Source: Subtercola endophyticus
GTDB lineage: Bacteria; Actinomycetota; Actinomycetes; Actinomycetales; Microbacteriaceae
Length of the DNA: 64,000 nt
Assembly: GCF_021044565.1 (NCBI RefSeq)
Contig: NZ_CP087997.1
Span: 372,001-436,000, forward strand
Reading direction: 5' to 3'
This document shows, piece by piece, positions 9,221-18,607 of this stretch. Both the position numbers and the translations under genes were made by a program. Positions within the stretch are counted from its first letter, which is position 1; every line of letters starts with the position of its first letter. The notes beneath the pieces are model-generated. The model was not told the DNA's origin. It did no database searches and saw only the letters and a program-made list of their open reading frames with translations.

Positions 9221-9622
9221 TCAGGCCGTCTCGTCGAACGACAACGACACCGAGTTCATGCAGAACCGGTCGCCCGTGGGGGTCTGGGGAGCGTCGTCGA
9301 AGAGGTGACCCAGGTGCGAACCGCAGTTCGAGCAGCGCACCTCGGTGCGCAGCATGCCGAGGCTGCGGTCTTCGATCAGCTCGACCGCGTCAGACTCTTT
9401 CGGAGCGTAGAAGCTTGGCCAGCCGCAGTGCGAGTCGAACTTGGTGTCGCTGCGAAAAAGCTCCTGCCCACACGCCTTGCAGCGGTAGACGCCCTCGCGC
9501 TTCTCGTCGAGCAGCTCACCCGTCCACGGGCGCTCGGTAGCGGCCTCGCGCAGCACGGCATACTCCTGGCGGCTGAGTTCGTCTCGCCACTCGGCGTCGC
9601 TCTTGGATACGTCGTACGTCAT
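9221..9622 (-). CDS. msrB: Peptide-methionine (R)-S-oxide reductase
   Basis: 133-residue MsrB that reduces methionine-R-sulfoxide in proteins. Both zinc-binding CXXC pairs are present (CKAC and CSNC), with SHCGWPSF and the catalytic cysteine motif GDRFCMNSVSL near the C-terminus. Complete and of normal length. Transcribed divergently from the ElaA-like gene at 9714, with about 90 nt between the starts. Confidence 0.95.
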   Translation of the reverse strand: MTYDVSKSDAEWRDELSRQEYAVLREAATERPWTGELLDEKREGVYRCKACGQELFRSDTKFDSHCGWPSFYAPKESDAVELIEDRSLGMLRTEVRCSNCGSHLGHLFDDAPQTPTGDRFCMNSVSLSFDETA

Positions 9623-9713
9623 TTTGCCTCTTCTATTCGCCCCGGAATCGGTGCGTGCTCAGTCGAACTGCAGCGCTCGGATCGCCATCTATCATCACAG
9701 TAAACTGGCCCCC

Positions 9714-10196
9714 GTGCCTGACAATTCCATCATTCAGAAGTCGTGGAGCGAACTCACAACCGACGAGCTCTACGCATTTCTCCGCCTGCGCACGAACGTC
9801 TTCTACGTCGAACAGAAAGTCGACGAAGAAGAACTGGATGACCGTGACAGAGAGCCTACGACCGTTCACTTCTTCATCGCCGACGGAAACCGCACCGACG
9901 GCAACCGCATCGTTGCGTACCTGCGGGTCATCGAAGACGACGAACCCGAGCAATTGGATGCCCGGCACCTCATCGGCCGCGTCGTCGTCGACGCCGAGTA
10001 CCGCGGCCGGGGGCTCGCGCAGAAGCTGATCCAGAGCGTCATAGAGCAGTACGGGCATCTGCCCATGCTGTTGCACGCGCAGAGTTATATCGTTCCGCTG
10101 TACACCGGGTTCGGTTTCGAAACCCTGGGTGACGAATTCGTCGAAGCGGGCATCCCGCACCGTTCGATGTACCGCTCTGCCGTGGCATTCACCTGA
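9714..10196 (+). CDS. ElaA-like GNAT family acetyltransferase
   Basis: 160 residues from GTG 9714. The N-terminal KSWSELTTDELYAFLRLR followed by VFYVEQK is characteristic of ElaA, and VVVDAEYRGRGLAQKLI is the acetyl-CoA loop. A promoter-like TAAACT (9701-9706) lies only a few bases before the GTG, so the transcript may be leaderless. The function of ElaA enzymes is poorly known. Confidence 0.88.
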   Translation: MPDNSIIQKSWSELTTDELYAFLRLRTNVFYVEQKVDEEELDDRDREPTTVHFFIADGNRTDGNRIVAYLRVIEDDEPEQLDARHLIGRVVVDAEYRGRGLAQKLIQSVIEQYGHLPMLLHAQSYIVPLYTGFGFETLGDEFVEAGIPHRSMYRSAVAFT

Positions 10197-10281
10197 CACC
10201 AAGGCGCCCCACCCTAGAATGATGCACACCGCGGCGCGCCGCCGCTGGTCTGTGCGAGCGAGTTCGGGCGAAGGGAACAGT

Positions 10282-10569
10282 GTGGCGAAGGCAGAACCCC
10301 AAGCCCACACCGAGGCCCCCGCACTCGACGATCGTGATCGCCGCGTGCTCGAATTCGAGCGCGGCTGGTGGCAGCACGCCGGGTTGAAAGAGCAGGCGGT
10401 TCGCGCCGAGTTCGGCCTTTCGGCCACCCGCTACTACCAGATTCTAAATCGACTCATCGACGACCCGGCGGCGCTCGCTTTCGACCCGATGCTCATCAAA
10501 CGACTCAGGCGGCTGAGAGATACCCGACTGGCAGCGCGCGCTGCCCGTCTGCTGCCGCGTGGCGAATAA
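10282..10569 (+). CDS. DUF3263 domain protein
   Basis: 95 residues from GTG 10282, with AAGGGA as a ribosome site upstream. The core (LDDRDRRVLEFERGWWQHAG, EFGLSATRYYQILNRLID, then FDPMLIKRLRRLRDTR) is the conserved actinobacterial DUF3263 helix-turn-helix-like domain. It is followed after 27 nt by the LytR_C protein gene, an arrangement common in actinobacteria. Probably a small DNA-binding protein (inference). Confidence 0.88.
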   Translation: MAKAEPQAHTEAPALDDRDRRVLEFERGWWQHAGLKEQAVRAEFGLSATRYYQILNRLIDDPAALAFDPMLIKRLRRLRDTRLAARAARLLPRGE

Positions 10570-10596
10570 GCGAACCAGAACGGCCCCTCCTCTTCT

Positions 10597-11148
10597 ATGG
10601 CAACACAACAACGAGACTCGTTTGATCGCGTGCCCACCGATCTCGCTCGTCGCGGCGCCCACCGCGGCCCGAAGCGGCGCGGGCGCGGCTGGATCACGTT
10701 CGCCTGGGCCGCGCTGGCCACTGGTGTGCTCGTGGGCCTTGGCGTGGTCGGGCTCTTCGCGGTCGACAACAGCAATCAGTTCACGAGTGCTATCGGCGGC
10801 GGGTCGAGTGCGGCGTCGAGCGACAGCGCGACTCCGGTGCCCACGGTCGAGCCGACCACCGATCCCGCCGCGACGGTGACGATTCTGAACGGCACGACCA
10901 CGAGCGGTCTGGCCACGCGAGCCGGCGATCGGGCCACCGCAGCCGGATGGACGGTGGGGGCCGAGGCCAATGCAAGTACCTCCGACATCACGACCTCGAC
11001 GGTGTACTACTCCGATGCGGCGAGCGAGGGTGCAGCGAAGGGCTTGGCAGCCGCGCTGGGAGGAATTTCCATCTCGCTTTCCGACCAGTTTCAGGGCGCC
11101 ACACTCACCGCTGTGCTCGGCACGGACTACGTCGACCCTGCCGGCTGA
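10597..11148 (+). CDS. LytR C-terminal domain protein, membrane-anchored
   Basis: 183 residues: a basic cytoplasmic N-terminus (RRGAHRGPKRRGRG), one membrane helix near residues 32-54, a Ser/Thr/Pro spacer, and a C-terminal LytR_C domain starting at VTILNGTTTSGLATRAGDRA. The LytR-CpsA-Psr catalytic domain is absent, as is usual for this short type. It is likely extracytoplasmic and connected with envelope assembly (inference). It follows the DUF3263 gene and may share its transcript. Confidence 0.85.
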   Translation: MATQQRDSFDRVPTDLARRGAHRGPKRRGRGWITFAWAALATGVLVGLGVVGLFAVDNSNQFTSAIGGGSSAASSDSATPVPTVEPTTDPAATVTILNGTTTSGLATRAGDRATAAGWTVGAEANASTSDITTSTVYYSDAASEGAAKGLAAALGGISISLSDQFQGATLTAVLGTDYVDPAG

Positions 11149-11254
11149 TTCGGCCCCGGCTCGAGCAGAATCGTGCCGATTTCAGCCTGAGTATTTCCGG
11201 TTTGTTTAATTCTTGTTGAATTGTGGTCACACCACCCTGTTTTGCCGAGCCGCA

Positions 11255-11274
11255 CCGTTTTACTAGAAAAACGG
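11255..11274 (+). promoter_or_regulatory. Hairpin in the 5' leader of the cold-shock gene
   Basis: CCGTTTT (11255-11261) pairs with AAAACGG (11268-11274) about 50 nt before the cold-shock start. It could act in leader-RNA temperature response or as a terminator for the upstream gene. A short GTGGT-CAC-ACCAC palindrome lies at 11223-11235. Confidence 0.35.
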
Positions 11275-11324
11275 GTCACTTCAATCGAAGCGACGGGCAC
11301 GTAACACAGTAATTGGGAGTAACA

Positions 11325-11528
11325 ATGGCGAACGGAACCGTCAAGTGGTTCAACGCTGAAAAAGGCTACGGCTTTATCACGGTAGAAGGTGGCGGGCAGG
11401 ACGTTTTCGTTCATTACTCAGCCATCGACATGGGTGGGTACAAGGTTCTCGAAGAGGGCCAGCAGGTCATCTTCGAGGTCGGCACCGGGTCGAAGGGCCC
11501 GCAGGCGGAGTCCGTTCGTTTGGCATAA
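11325..11528 (+). CDS. Cold-shock protein (CspA family)
   Basis: 67-residue single cold-shock domain. Both nucleic-acid-binding motifs are present: RNP1 KGYGFITV and RNP2 DVFVHYSAI. The N-terminus [13 protein letters not shown] is typical. The ribosome site GGGAGT lies about 6 nt before the ATG; the in-frame upstream GTG (11313) is ignored. A long AT-richer leader (from about 11200) precedes it, as in other csp genes. It binds single-stranded RNA/DNA. Confidence 0.95.
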   Translation: MANGTVKWFNAEKGYGFITVEGGGQDVFVHYSAIDMGGYKVLEEGQQVIFEVGTGSKGPQAESVRLA

Positions 11529-11560
11529 CCCCGAACATCCTTCTCGTCGCCTGGGCGTTA

Positions 11561-11587
11561 CTTGCACTCTCACCATGTGAGTGCCAG
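11561..11587 (+). promoter_or_regulatory. CIRCE operator, upstream copy
   Basis: CTTGCACTC-N9-GAGTGCCAG matches the HrcA operator consensus (TTAGCACTC-N9-GAGTGCTAA) except at the outer bases. It lies 35 bp upstream of the perfect copy. Confidence 0.85.
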
Positions 11588-11595
11588 TATTGGTC

Positions 11596-11622
11596 TTAGC
11601 ACTCGGACCATCTGAGTGCTAA
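11596..11622 (+). promoter_or_regulatory. CIRCE operator, perfect copy
   Basis: TTAGCACTC-N9-GAGTGCTAA is an exact CIRCE element 46 bp upstream of the groEL start. It predicts heat-shock control of groEL by HrcA, which is encoded elsewhere. Confidence 0.97.
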
Positions 11623-11632
11623 ACCTTTATGA

Positions 11633-13288
<1,656 letters not shown>

Positions 13289-13298
13289 GTTAGCTGCG

Positions 13299-13332
13299 AA
13301 AAGCGGTCGGCCCTTTCGGGCCGGCCGCTTTT
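13299..13332 (+). terminator. groEL terminator
   Basis: Arms 13299-13313 and 13318-13332 (AAAAGCGG...CCGCTTTT) form a near-perfect 15-bp stem with a TTTC loop and a short T tail, directly after the groEL stop. Confidence 0.9.
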
Positions 13333-13335
13333 CTA

Positions 13336-13360
13336 TTTTGCCGCCCCCCGTGCGGCAAAA
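13336..13360. terminator. Second hairpin behind groEL
   Basis: TTTTGCCGC (13336-13344) pairs with GCGGCAAAA (13352-13360). It is symmetrical A/T-flanked, so it could terminate in either direction. Confidence 0.6.
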
Positions 13361-13553
13361 TGCCGGCATGTCTGGTGGCGCCAACCTGATTGCGCCGCAG
13401 GCCACGGAATTCGCCGTCGAGGCCGCCGAATTCCGCCGATATCGCGGGCCAGTACGAAAGAACGGTTGCGCGCTGTCTGATTTGCGCGCTAGGGTGGGCA
13501 ACCGCGGGCGAACGTTCCGCACAGACTTCGAATGCATGGGGAGGTGAACCAGG

Positions 13554-13691
13554 ATGATGATTTTCACAACAGGGCCGACTTCGGCAGGGCCAGCAGCGTT
13601 TACTCGCGCAGCCACTCGATCTGCAGCATTTCGCGCAGTGACCCCCACTCTCATCCCGGCGCTTCCCCCACACGGTACGTTCGCAGCATAG
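13554..13691 (+). CDS. Possible small ORF, 45 aa
   Basis: An ATG-ATG start is preceded by a good ribosome site (GGAGGTG, about 6 nt away) and opens 45 codons rich in Ala, Thr and Pro (MMIFTTGPTSAGPAAFTR start). It lies between the groEL terminators and the gene at 13743, with a possible -10 (TAGGGT) about 60 nt upstream. It could be a leader ORF for the downstream gene or a small protein; no family recognised. Confidence 0.35.
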   Translation: MMIFTTGPTSAGPAAFTRAATRSAAFRAVTPTLIPALPPHGTFAA

Positions 13692-13742
13692 GCTGCGCGA
13701 ACCAGGAAGCGCCTCCGCTACATCTTTCGGAGGAAGTCTCCC

Positions 13743-14240
13743 GTGTTCCGTGTATCTCAACGTGCCGACGACCAGTCGGTACTCAATCTCTCAACCCGCG
13801 ATCCGATCGCGTGGGTCGATGCCGAGCAGTACGGCATCGAGCTCGCCGCCGGTCGCGTGCGCCGCGAATGGACGTGGCTCGCGTTCGTCGACGACGATCC
13901 CGACGCTCGTCCGGTGGCACGCGCCATCTGGTGGGGTCCGGTCGCGTCGGTACACCCCGTCGAGCTGCGCTGCCTCATCGTGGCGCCGTCACTGCCTCAT
14001 CCTGAGCTGTGGGGTGCGGCGATCATCCGCTCGGCCCACCGCTCGTTCGCGGCGGCGGGTGCCTTGTTCGTGCCCGAATTCATCGTGTCGGTCGACCCGG
14101 CAGGCCGCGGTGATGCTGCCACCGAGCGCGCCGTGGCGTGGCGCCGCGAGGCGGCCCGCCAGGCCGGCGTCAGCCTGGTAGTTCGGGAGGCTCGGCCCGT
14201 CGCTTCGGCTGCCGACCGGAGTTCGTTTGCGGCTTTGTGA
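13743..14240 (+). CDS. Hypothetical protein with GNAT-like first half
   Basis: 165 residues from GTG 13743 with the strong ribosome site CGGAGGAAG. The strand pattern RREWTWLAFVDDDPDARPVA, then RAIWWGP and LRCLIVAPSLPHPELWGAA, resembles the N-terminal lobe of two-domain GNAT acetyltransferases, but no acetyl-CoA loop (RxxGxG/A) is visible and the protein is short. It may be a degenerate or partner half-domain. No signal peptide. Confidence 0.65.
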   Translation: MFRVSQRADDQSVLNLSTRDPIAWVDAEQYGIELAAGRVRREWTWLAFVDDDPDARPVARAIWWGPVASVHPVELRCLIVAPSLPHPELWGAAIIRSAHRSFAAAGALFVPEFIVSVDPAGRGDAATERAVAWRREAARQAGVSLVVREARPVASAADRSSFAAL

Positions 14241-14248
14241 GGTCGCCC

Positions 14249-14288
14249 CGTCTGTTCTGAGGTCGTTACACCGGCCTCAGAACAGACG
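14249..14288. terminator. Bidirectional hairpin between convergent genes
   Basis: Perfect 14-bp arms at 14249-14262 and 14275-14288 (CGTCTGTTCTGAGG) with a 12-nt loop lie exactly between convergent 13743 and the sensor kinase. Confidence 0.75.
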
Positions 14289-14340
14289 TAACTGCCTCAC
14301 CACGATCGGACCGTGCAGCGCGAGTTGGGGCGCTGAGCGG

Positions 14341-16134
14341 TTATTGCGCCAAAGGCAGGGTGACGCGGAAGGTCGCGCCGCCACCTTGCGTCTCGACGGC
14401 TTCGACGGTGCCGTTGTGGGCGGCGATGATCGACGAGACGATGGCGAGGCCCAGGCCGCTGCCGCCCGTTTCGCGGGTGCGTGACGAGTCGGCGCGCCAG
14501 AAGCGCTGAAAGATCTTCTCGCGAATCTGCGGGGGGATGCCCTCGCCGTGGTCGATGACATCGAGTACCGCGACGTGCCGAGCCTCGTCGACCTGCACCG
14601 ACACCTCGATGGGGCTGTCAGACGGCGTGAAGCGCAGCGCATTGCCGATGAGGTTGGCCACGACCTGGCGAATCTTGTTTTCGTCTGCCATGACGACGGG
14701 CGCCACGCCGTCACGCGGGTCGGAATCGATGTTCGACAAGGCGAGGTCGGTGGCGGTGATTTCCGCGGAATCGCCCGAATCCGCCGATTCCGCACCGTCG
14801 AACGTCTGCACGGCACCCGTGTCTGCTGGCGCACCGGTGGCGCCGGGCGTGCGCGGCCGCCGGCGCAAGCGCGCGAGCGTGGCTCCGGCGAACCCGATCG
14901 GCCCGGTGGCGTTTCCGGCGGCGGCCCTGTCGTCGATCGTCACCGACGCATCCGCCTGCGCCTCAGCACCCGTGGTGAGCAGCAATTGTGCGGCCGTCGC
15001 GCCGAGTGATGCATCCACCGCCGGCGCGAAGCTCACCGGCTGCGACGAGCGAGGCAGGATGATCGAGACCACTCGTTCGGGGCTGGAGGCCCGGGCATCC
15101 AGAGCCGCGTCGACCGCGATGGGAACCAGATCGATACGAGTGAGGTTGAGCGGCTTGGTCTCGTCGAGTCGGGCCAATTCGAGCAGGTCTTCGACGAGCG
15201 CACCCATGCGAATCGCCTCTTTTTCGATGCGGTCCATGGCCTTCGCGACCTCTTCGGGCGTCGTCAGCGCGCCCATGCGGTACAGCTCCGCATACCCGCG
15301 CACCGACACCAGGGGAGTTCGCAGCTCGTGGCTGGCGTCACCGACGAATCGACGCATCTGGTCGATGGTCTTCGCGCGATCTCGAAAGGCGCTGTCTATT
15401 CGGCTCAACATCGTGTTGAGCGAACGATTGAGTCTGCCGACCTCGGTGTTCGGCGTGCCGTCGGCCATGCGCTGGCTGAAGTCGCCGTTAGCGATCTCGG
15501 CCGCCGTCTTCTCTACCGCGCGCAGCGGAGCGAAGGTGCTGGTCACGAGCAGCCGCGTGAGCATGGCGCCCAGGATGACCACGCCGATGCTGAAGGCGAG
15601 AAAGATCGACAGATACGTGGTGGTGATGCGGTCGGTATTGTCGAGCGACGACGCGATGACCAGCGTGCCCGAAGAGTTGTCGGCGAAATTCACCGACTGC
15701 ACAATGGCGTGCCACTCCGACTTGTTGCCCGTCGAACTGACCGAGTAGATGGGCTTCTTCGCCACCTCGGCCGAGGTGGGAGACAGCGGGATGTTCGTGA
15801 GATTCGGTTGCTCGGCGACGGGTTGCGAGCCCCAGTTGCTGGCGGCCAGCGTGCCGTCGGAGGTCAGTAGGCCCACGTAGTACTCCTGAGGCGCGCTCGT
15901 CACGTCGCTCAGCAAGAACGTCGTGCGCGTCGCCGTCGGCCCCATGAACGACGAGTAGTCGTCATAGGCGGTCGACAGCGACGAATCGATCTGGTTGAGC
16001 AGATACGACCGCAGCACGGTCATCGTTCCGACCCCGGCGACGACAAGACCCAGCGTCAGAAGCAGCACTGTGACACCGGTGATCTTGGTGCGCAGTGAAA
16101 TCGAGTTCCAGAACGTGGAGGGTGTGACGGCCAT
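14341..16134 (-). CDS. Sensor histidine kinase (HAMP, HisKA, HATPase_c)
   Basis: 597-residue membrane sensor kinase. Transmembrane helices lie at ~18-41 and ~173-196, flanking an extracytoplasmic sensor of ~130 residues; HAMP follows at ~197-250. The phospho-accepting His is His269 in FVGDASHELRTPL; the N box is NLIGNALR (~494-501), G1 is DHGEGIP (~528) and G2 GGSGLGLAI (~557). Unusually, about 110 residues of low-complexity Ala/Gly/Asp sequence (~365-475) separate HisKA from the ATPase domain. It lies 28 nt behind the response regulator and forms an operon with it. Signal unknown. Confidence 0.95.
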   Translation of the reverse strand: MAVTPSTFWNSISLRTKITGVTVLLLTLGLVVAGVGTMTVLRSYLLNQIDSSLSTAYDDYSSFMGPTATRTTFLLSDVTSAPQEYYVGLLTSDGTLAASNWGSQPVAEQPNLTNIPLSPTSAEVAKKPIYSVSSTGNKSEWHAIVQSVNFADNSSGTLVIASSLDNTDRITTTYLSIFLAFSIGVVILGAMLTRLLVTSTFAPLRAVEKTAAEIANGDFSQRMADGTPNTEVGRLNRSLNTMLSRIDSAFRDRAKTIDQMRRFVGDASHELRTPLVSVRGYAELYRMGALTTPEEVAKAMDRIEKEAIRMGALVEDLLELARLDETKPLNLTRIDLVPIAVDAALDARASSPERVVSIILPRSSQPVSFAPAVDASLGATAAQLLLTTGAEAQADASVTIDDRAAAGNATGPIGFAGATLARLRRRPRTPGATGAPADTGAVQTFDGAESADSGDSAEITATDLALSNIDSDPRDGVAPVVMADENKIRQVVANLIGNALRFTPSDSPIEVSVQVDEARHVAVLDVIDHGEGIPPQIREKIFQRFWRADSSRTRETGGSGLGLAIVSSIIAAHNGTVEAVETQGGGATFRVTLPLAQ

Positions 16135-16162
16135 GAGTGGTTACAACAGTACGGCTACCGCC

Positions 16163-16852
16163 TTACGCCTTGCTGACCTTCAGCATGTAGCCGAAGCCGC
16201 GCTTGGTCTGAATGAGCGACTCTTCGCTGTACTGGTCGAGCTTGCGCCGCAGGTACGAGATGTACGACTCCACGATGCCGGCGTCGCCGTTGAAGTCGTA
16301 CTCCCACACGTGGTCGAGAATCTGCGCCTTCGAGAGCACACGGTTCGGGTTCAGCATGAGGTACCGCAGCAGCTTGAACTCGGTGGGGCTGAGCTCGATG
16401 GCGGTGTCGGCTACGAAGACTTCGTGCGTGTCTTGATCCATGGTGAGTTCGCCGGCGCGGATGATGGCGTCTTCGTCGGCTTGCATGGTGCGGCGCAGAA
16501 TGGCCTTGATGCGGGCGACGATCTCGTCGAGGCTGAACGGCTTGGTGACGTAGTCGTCCCCGCCCACCGTGAGGCCGGTGATCTTGTCTTCGGTGTCGTC
16601 TTTCGCCGTGAGAAAGAGAATCGGGGCGGTGTAGCCCGCGGCGCGCAGCCGCTTGGTGACGCCGAAGCCGTTCATGTCGGGCAGCATCACGTCGAGAATG
16701 ATGAGATCGGGCTCTTCTTCGAGCACGGCAGAGATGGTCTGTGCCCCGTTGCTCACGGCGCGCACAGCAAAGCCGGCGAAACGCAGGCTGGTGGTGAGCA
16801 GGTCGCGGATGTTGGGCTCGTCGTCGACGATGAGAATGCGAGGTCCGGTCAT
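16163..16852 (-). CDS. Response regulator, OmpR/PhoB family
   Basis: 229 residues. The receiver domain shows the acidic pair (Asp10, Asp11), phospho-acceptor Asp54 in LIILDVMLPDMNG, and Lys in DDYVTKPFS. The C-terminal winged helix (ELSPTEFKLLRYLMLNPNRV, SYISYLRRKLD, then TKRGFGYML) binds DNA. First gene of the two-component operon with the kinase at 14341. It resembles TrcR/MprA-type regulators more than MtrA, but the subgroup is not certain. Confidence 0.95.
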   Translation of the reverse strand: MTGPRILIVDDEPNIRDLLTTSLRFAGFAVRAVSNGAQTISAVLEEEPDLIILDVMLPDMNGFGVTKRLRAAGYTAPILFLTAKDDTEDKITGLTVGGDDYVTKPFSLDEIVARIKAILRRTMQADEDAIIRAGELTMDQDTHEVFVADTAIELSPTEFKLLRYLMLNPNRVLSKAQILDHVWEYDFNGDAGIVESYISYLRRKLDQYSEESLIQTKRGFGYMLKVSKA

Positions 16853-16903
16853 GACACCATTATCTGCGGGTTCGCTGGGTGCTGCCTGTGAGCCGGTCGA
16901 GCG

Positions 16904-18544
16904 TCAGGCGGCGACGTGCTCGGCGTCGAGAATGGTGTAGCTGTACCCCTGCTCGGCGAGAAAGCGCTGCCGGTTCTGGGCGAAATCCTGATCGACGGTG
17001 TCGCGCGCCACGAGGGTGTAGAAGTTGGCGGAGAGACCGGATTCCTTCGGGCGCAACAGCCGCCCGAGCCGCTGAGCCTCTTCTTGGCGAGACCCGAACG
17101 AGCCCGACACCTGAATGGCGACCGTCGCCTCGGGCAGATCGACCGAGAAATTCGCGACCTTGCTCACCACGAGAATGGGCTCGTCGCCGTCACGGAACGC
17201 CTGATACAGCCGCTCCCGTTCCGCGATGGGAGTCGAGCCGGTGAGCTCGGGCACTCGCAATTCGGCGGCCAGGGCATCCAGTTGGTCGAGGTACTGCCCG
17301 ATGACCAGGATGCGTTCGCCCGCGTGCTTGGCGATGAGTTCTTTCACGACCTCGAGCTTCGCGGGCGCGGTGGCGGCGAGCCGGTAGCGTTCGTCGTCGC
17401 TGGCCGCGGCGTAGACCAGACGCTCGTTGTAGGGCAGGTCGATGCGCACCTCGAAGCACTCGGCGGGGGAGATGAAGCCCTGCGCCTCGATCTCTTTCCA
17501 CGGTGCGTCGAAGCGCTTCGGGCCGATCAAACTGAACACGTCGCCCTCGCGCCCGTCTTCGCGGACGAGCGTCGCGGTGAGGCCGAGGCGGCGGCGAGCC
17601 TGCAGTTCGGCGGTCAACTTGAATACCGGTGCCGGCAGCAGGTGCACTTCGTCATAGATCACCAGGCCCCAGTCGAGCGCATCGAGCAATTCGAGGTGGG
17701 CGTAGGCGCCGCCGCGCTTGGCGGTGAGAATCTGATACGTCGCGATGGTGACCGGCTTGACCTCTTTGACCTGGCCGGAGTATTCGCCGATCTCCTCTTC
17801 GGTGAGTGAGGTGCGCTTGAGCAGTTCGCTGCGCCATTGCCGGGCAGAGACGGTGTTCGTGACCAGGATGAGCGTGTTGGTCTTCGCGGTGGCCATTGCT
17901 CCCGCACCGACCAGCGTCTTGCCCGCGCCGCACGGCAGCACGACCACGCCCGAACCGCGCTCGAAGAAGTTGTCGATGGCCTTCTGCTGATAGTCGCGCA
18001 GTGCCCAGCCGTCTTCGAACAGCGTGATCTCGTGCGGGGTGCCGGGCGTGTAGCCCGCGTGGTCTTCGGCCGGCCAGCCCAGCTTCACCAGTTCTTGCTT
18101 CAGCTGCCCTCGTGCCCACGGTTCGATGACGTAGGTGTCGGCATCCAGTTTCGACGGCAGCAGGGGAGCGATGCGCTTGCCCTTGACGATCTCGGTGAGA
18201 ACCGCGGTATCGGTGGCGCGCAGGGTCAGCACGCCGTCGGGCCGGCGTTCGATGACGAGTCGGCCGTAGCGCGCGACCGTTTCAGCGATGTCGATAGTCA
18301 CCGACTGCGGAATGGCGAACTTCGAGTACCGTTCGAGCGTGCCGAGTATCTCGTCGGAGGTGTGGCCGGCTGCGCGGGCGTTCCACAACCCGAGTCGGGT
18401 GATGCGATAGGTGTGGATGTGCTCAGGCGCCCGCTCGAGTTCGGCGAACACCGCGAGTTCGTGCCGGGCGTTGTCGGCGTCGGGGTGCGCCACTTCGAGC
18501 AGAACAGTGCGGTCGCTTTGAACGATCAGGGGGCCATCGGGCAT
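16904..18544 (-). CDS. XPB/Ssl2-type DNA repair helicase
   Basis: 546 residues from ATG 18544 (TTG 18553 also in frame). Superfamily 2 helicase of the bacterial XPB type: N-terminal damage-recognition-like region, Walker A PCGAGKTLVGA, DEVH box in LVIYDEVHLLPAP, motif III LGLTATLVRED, and motif VI QEEAQRLGRLLRPKES. It translocates on DNA using ATP and probably unwinds in repair. A TAAACT -10 element lies about 9 nt before the ATG, suggesting a leaderless transcript. The helicase-associated gene at 18608 lies upstream on the same strand. Confidence 0.93.
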   Translation of the reverse strand: MPDGPLIVQSDRTVLLEVAHPDADNARHELAVFAELERAPEHIHTYRITRLGLWNARAAGHTSDEILGTLERYSKFAIPQSVTIDIAETVARYGRLVIERRPDGVLTLRATDTAVLTEIVKGKRIAPLLPSKLDADTYVIEPWARGQLKQELVKLGWPAEDHAGYTPGTPHEITLFEDGWALRDYQQKAIDNFFERGSGVVVLPCGAGKTLVGAGAMATAKTNTLILVTNTVSARQWRSELLKRTSLTEEEIGEYSGQVKEVKPVTIATYQILTAKRGGAYAHLELLDALDWGLVIYDEVHLLPAPVFKLTAELQARRRLGLTATLVREDGREGDVFSLIGPKRFDAPWKEIEAQGFISPAECFEVRIDLPYNERLVYAAASDDERYRLAATAPAKLEVVKELIAKHAGERILVIGQYLDQLDALAAELRVPELTGSTPIAERERLYQAFRDGDEPILVVSKVANFSVDLPEATVAIQVSGSFGSRQEEAQRLGRLLRPKESGLSANFYTLVARDTVDQDFAQNRQRFLAEQGYSYTILDAEHVAA

Positions 18545-18607
18545 AACTGTCAAGTTTACCGGGCGCTTCGGTGTGCTCGGCCCGTCGGCCCGATGTGCGC
18601 GGCCGAT

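Noticed and set aside
16163..16852. Calling the response regulator MtrA
   Set aside because: The receiver sequence and neighbouring kinase fit TrcR/MprA-type systems better, and no lpqB follows.
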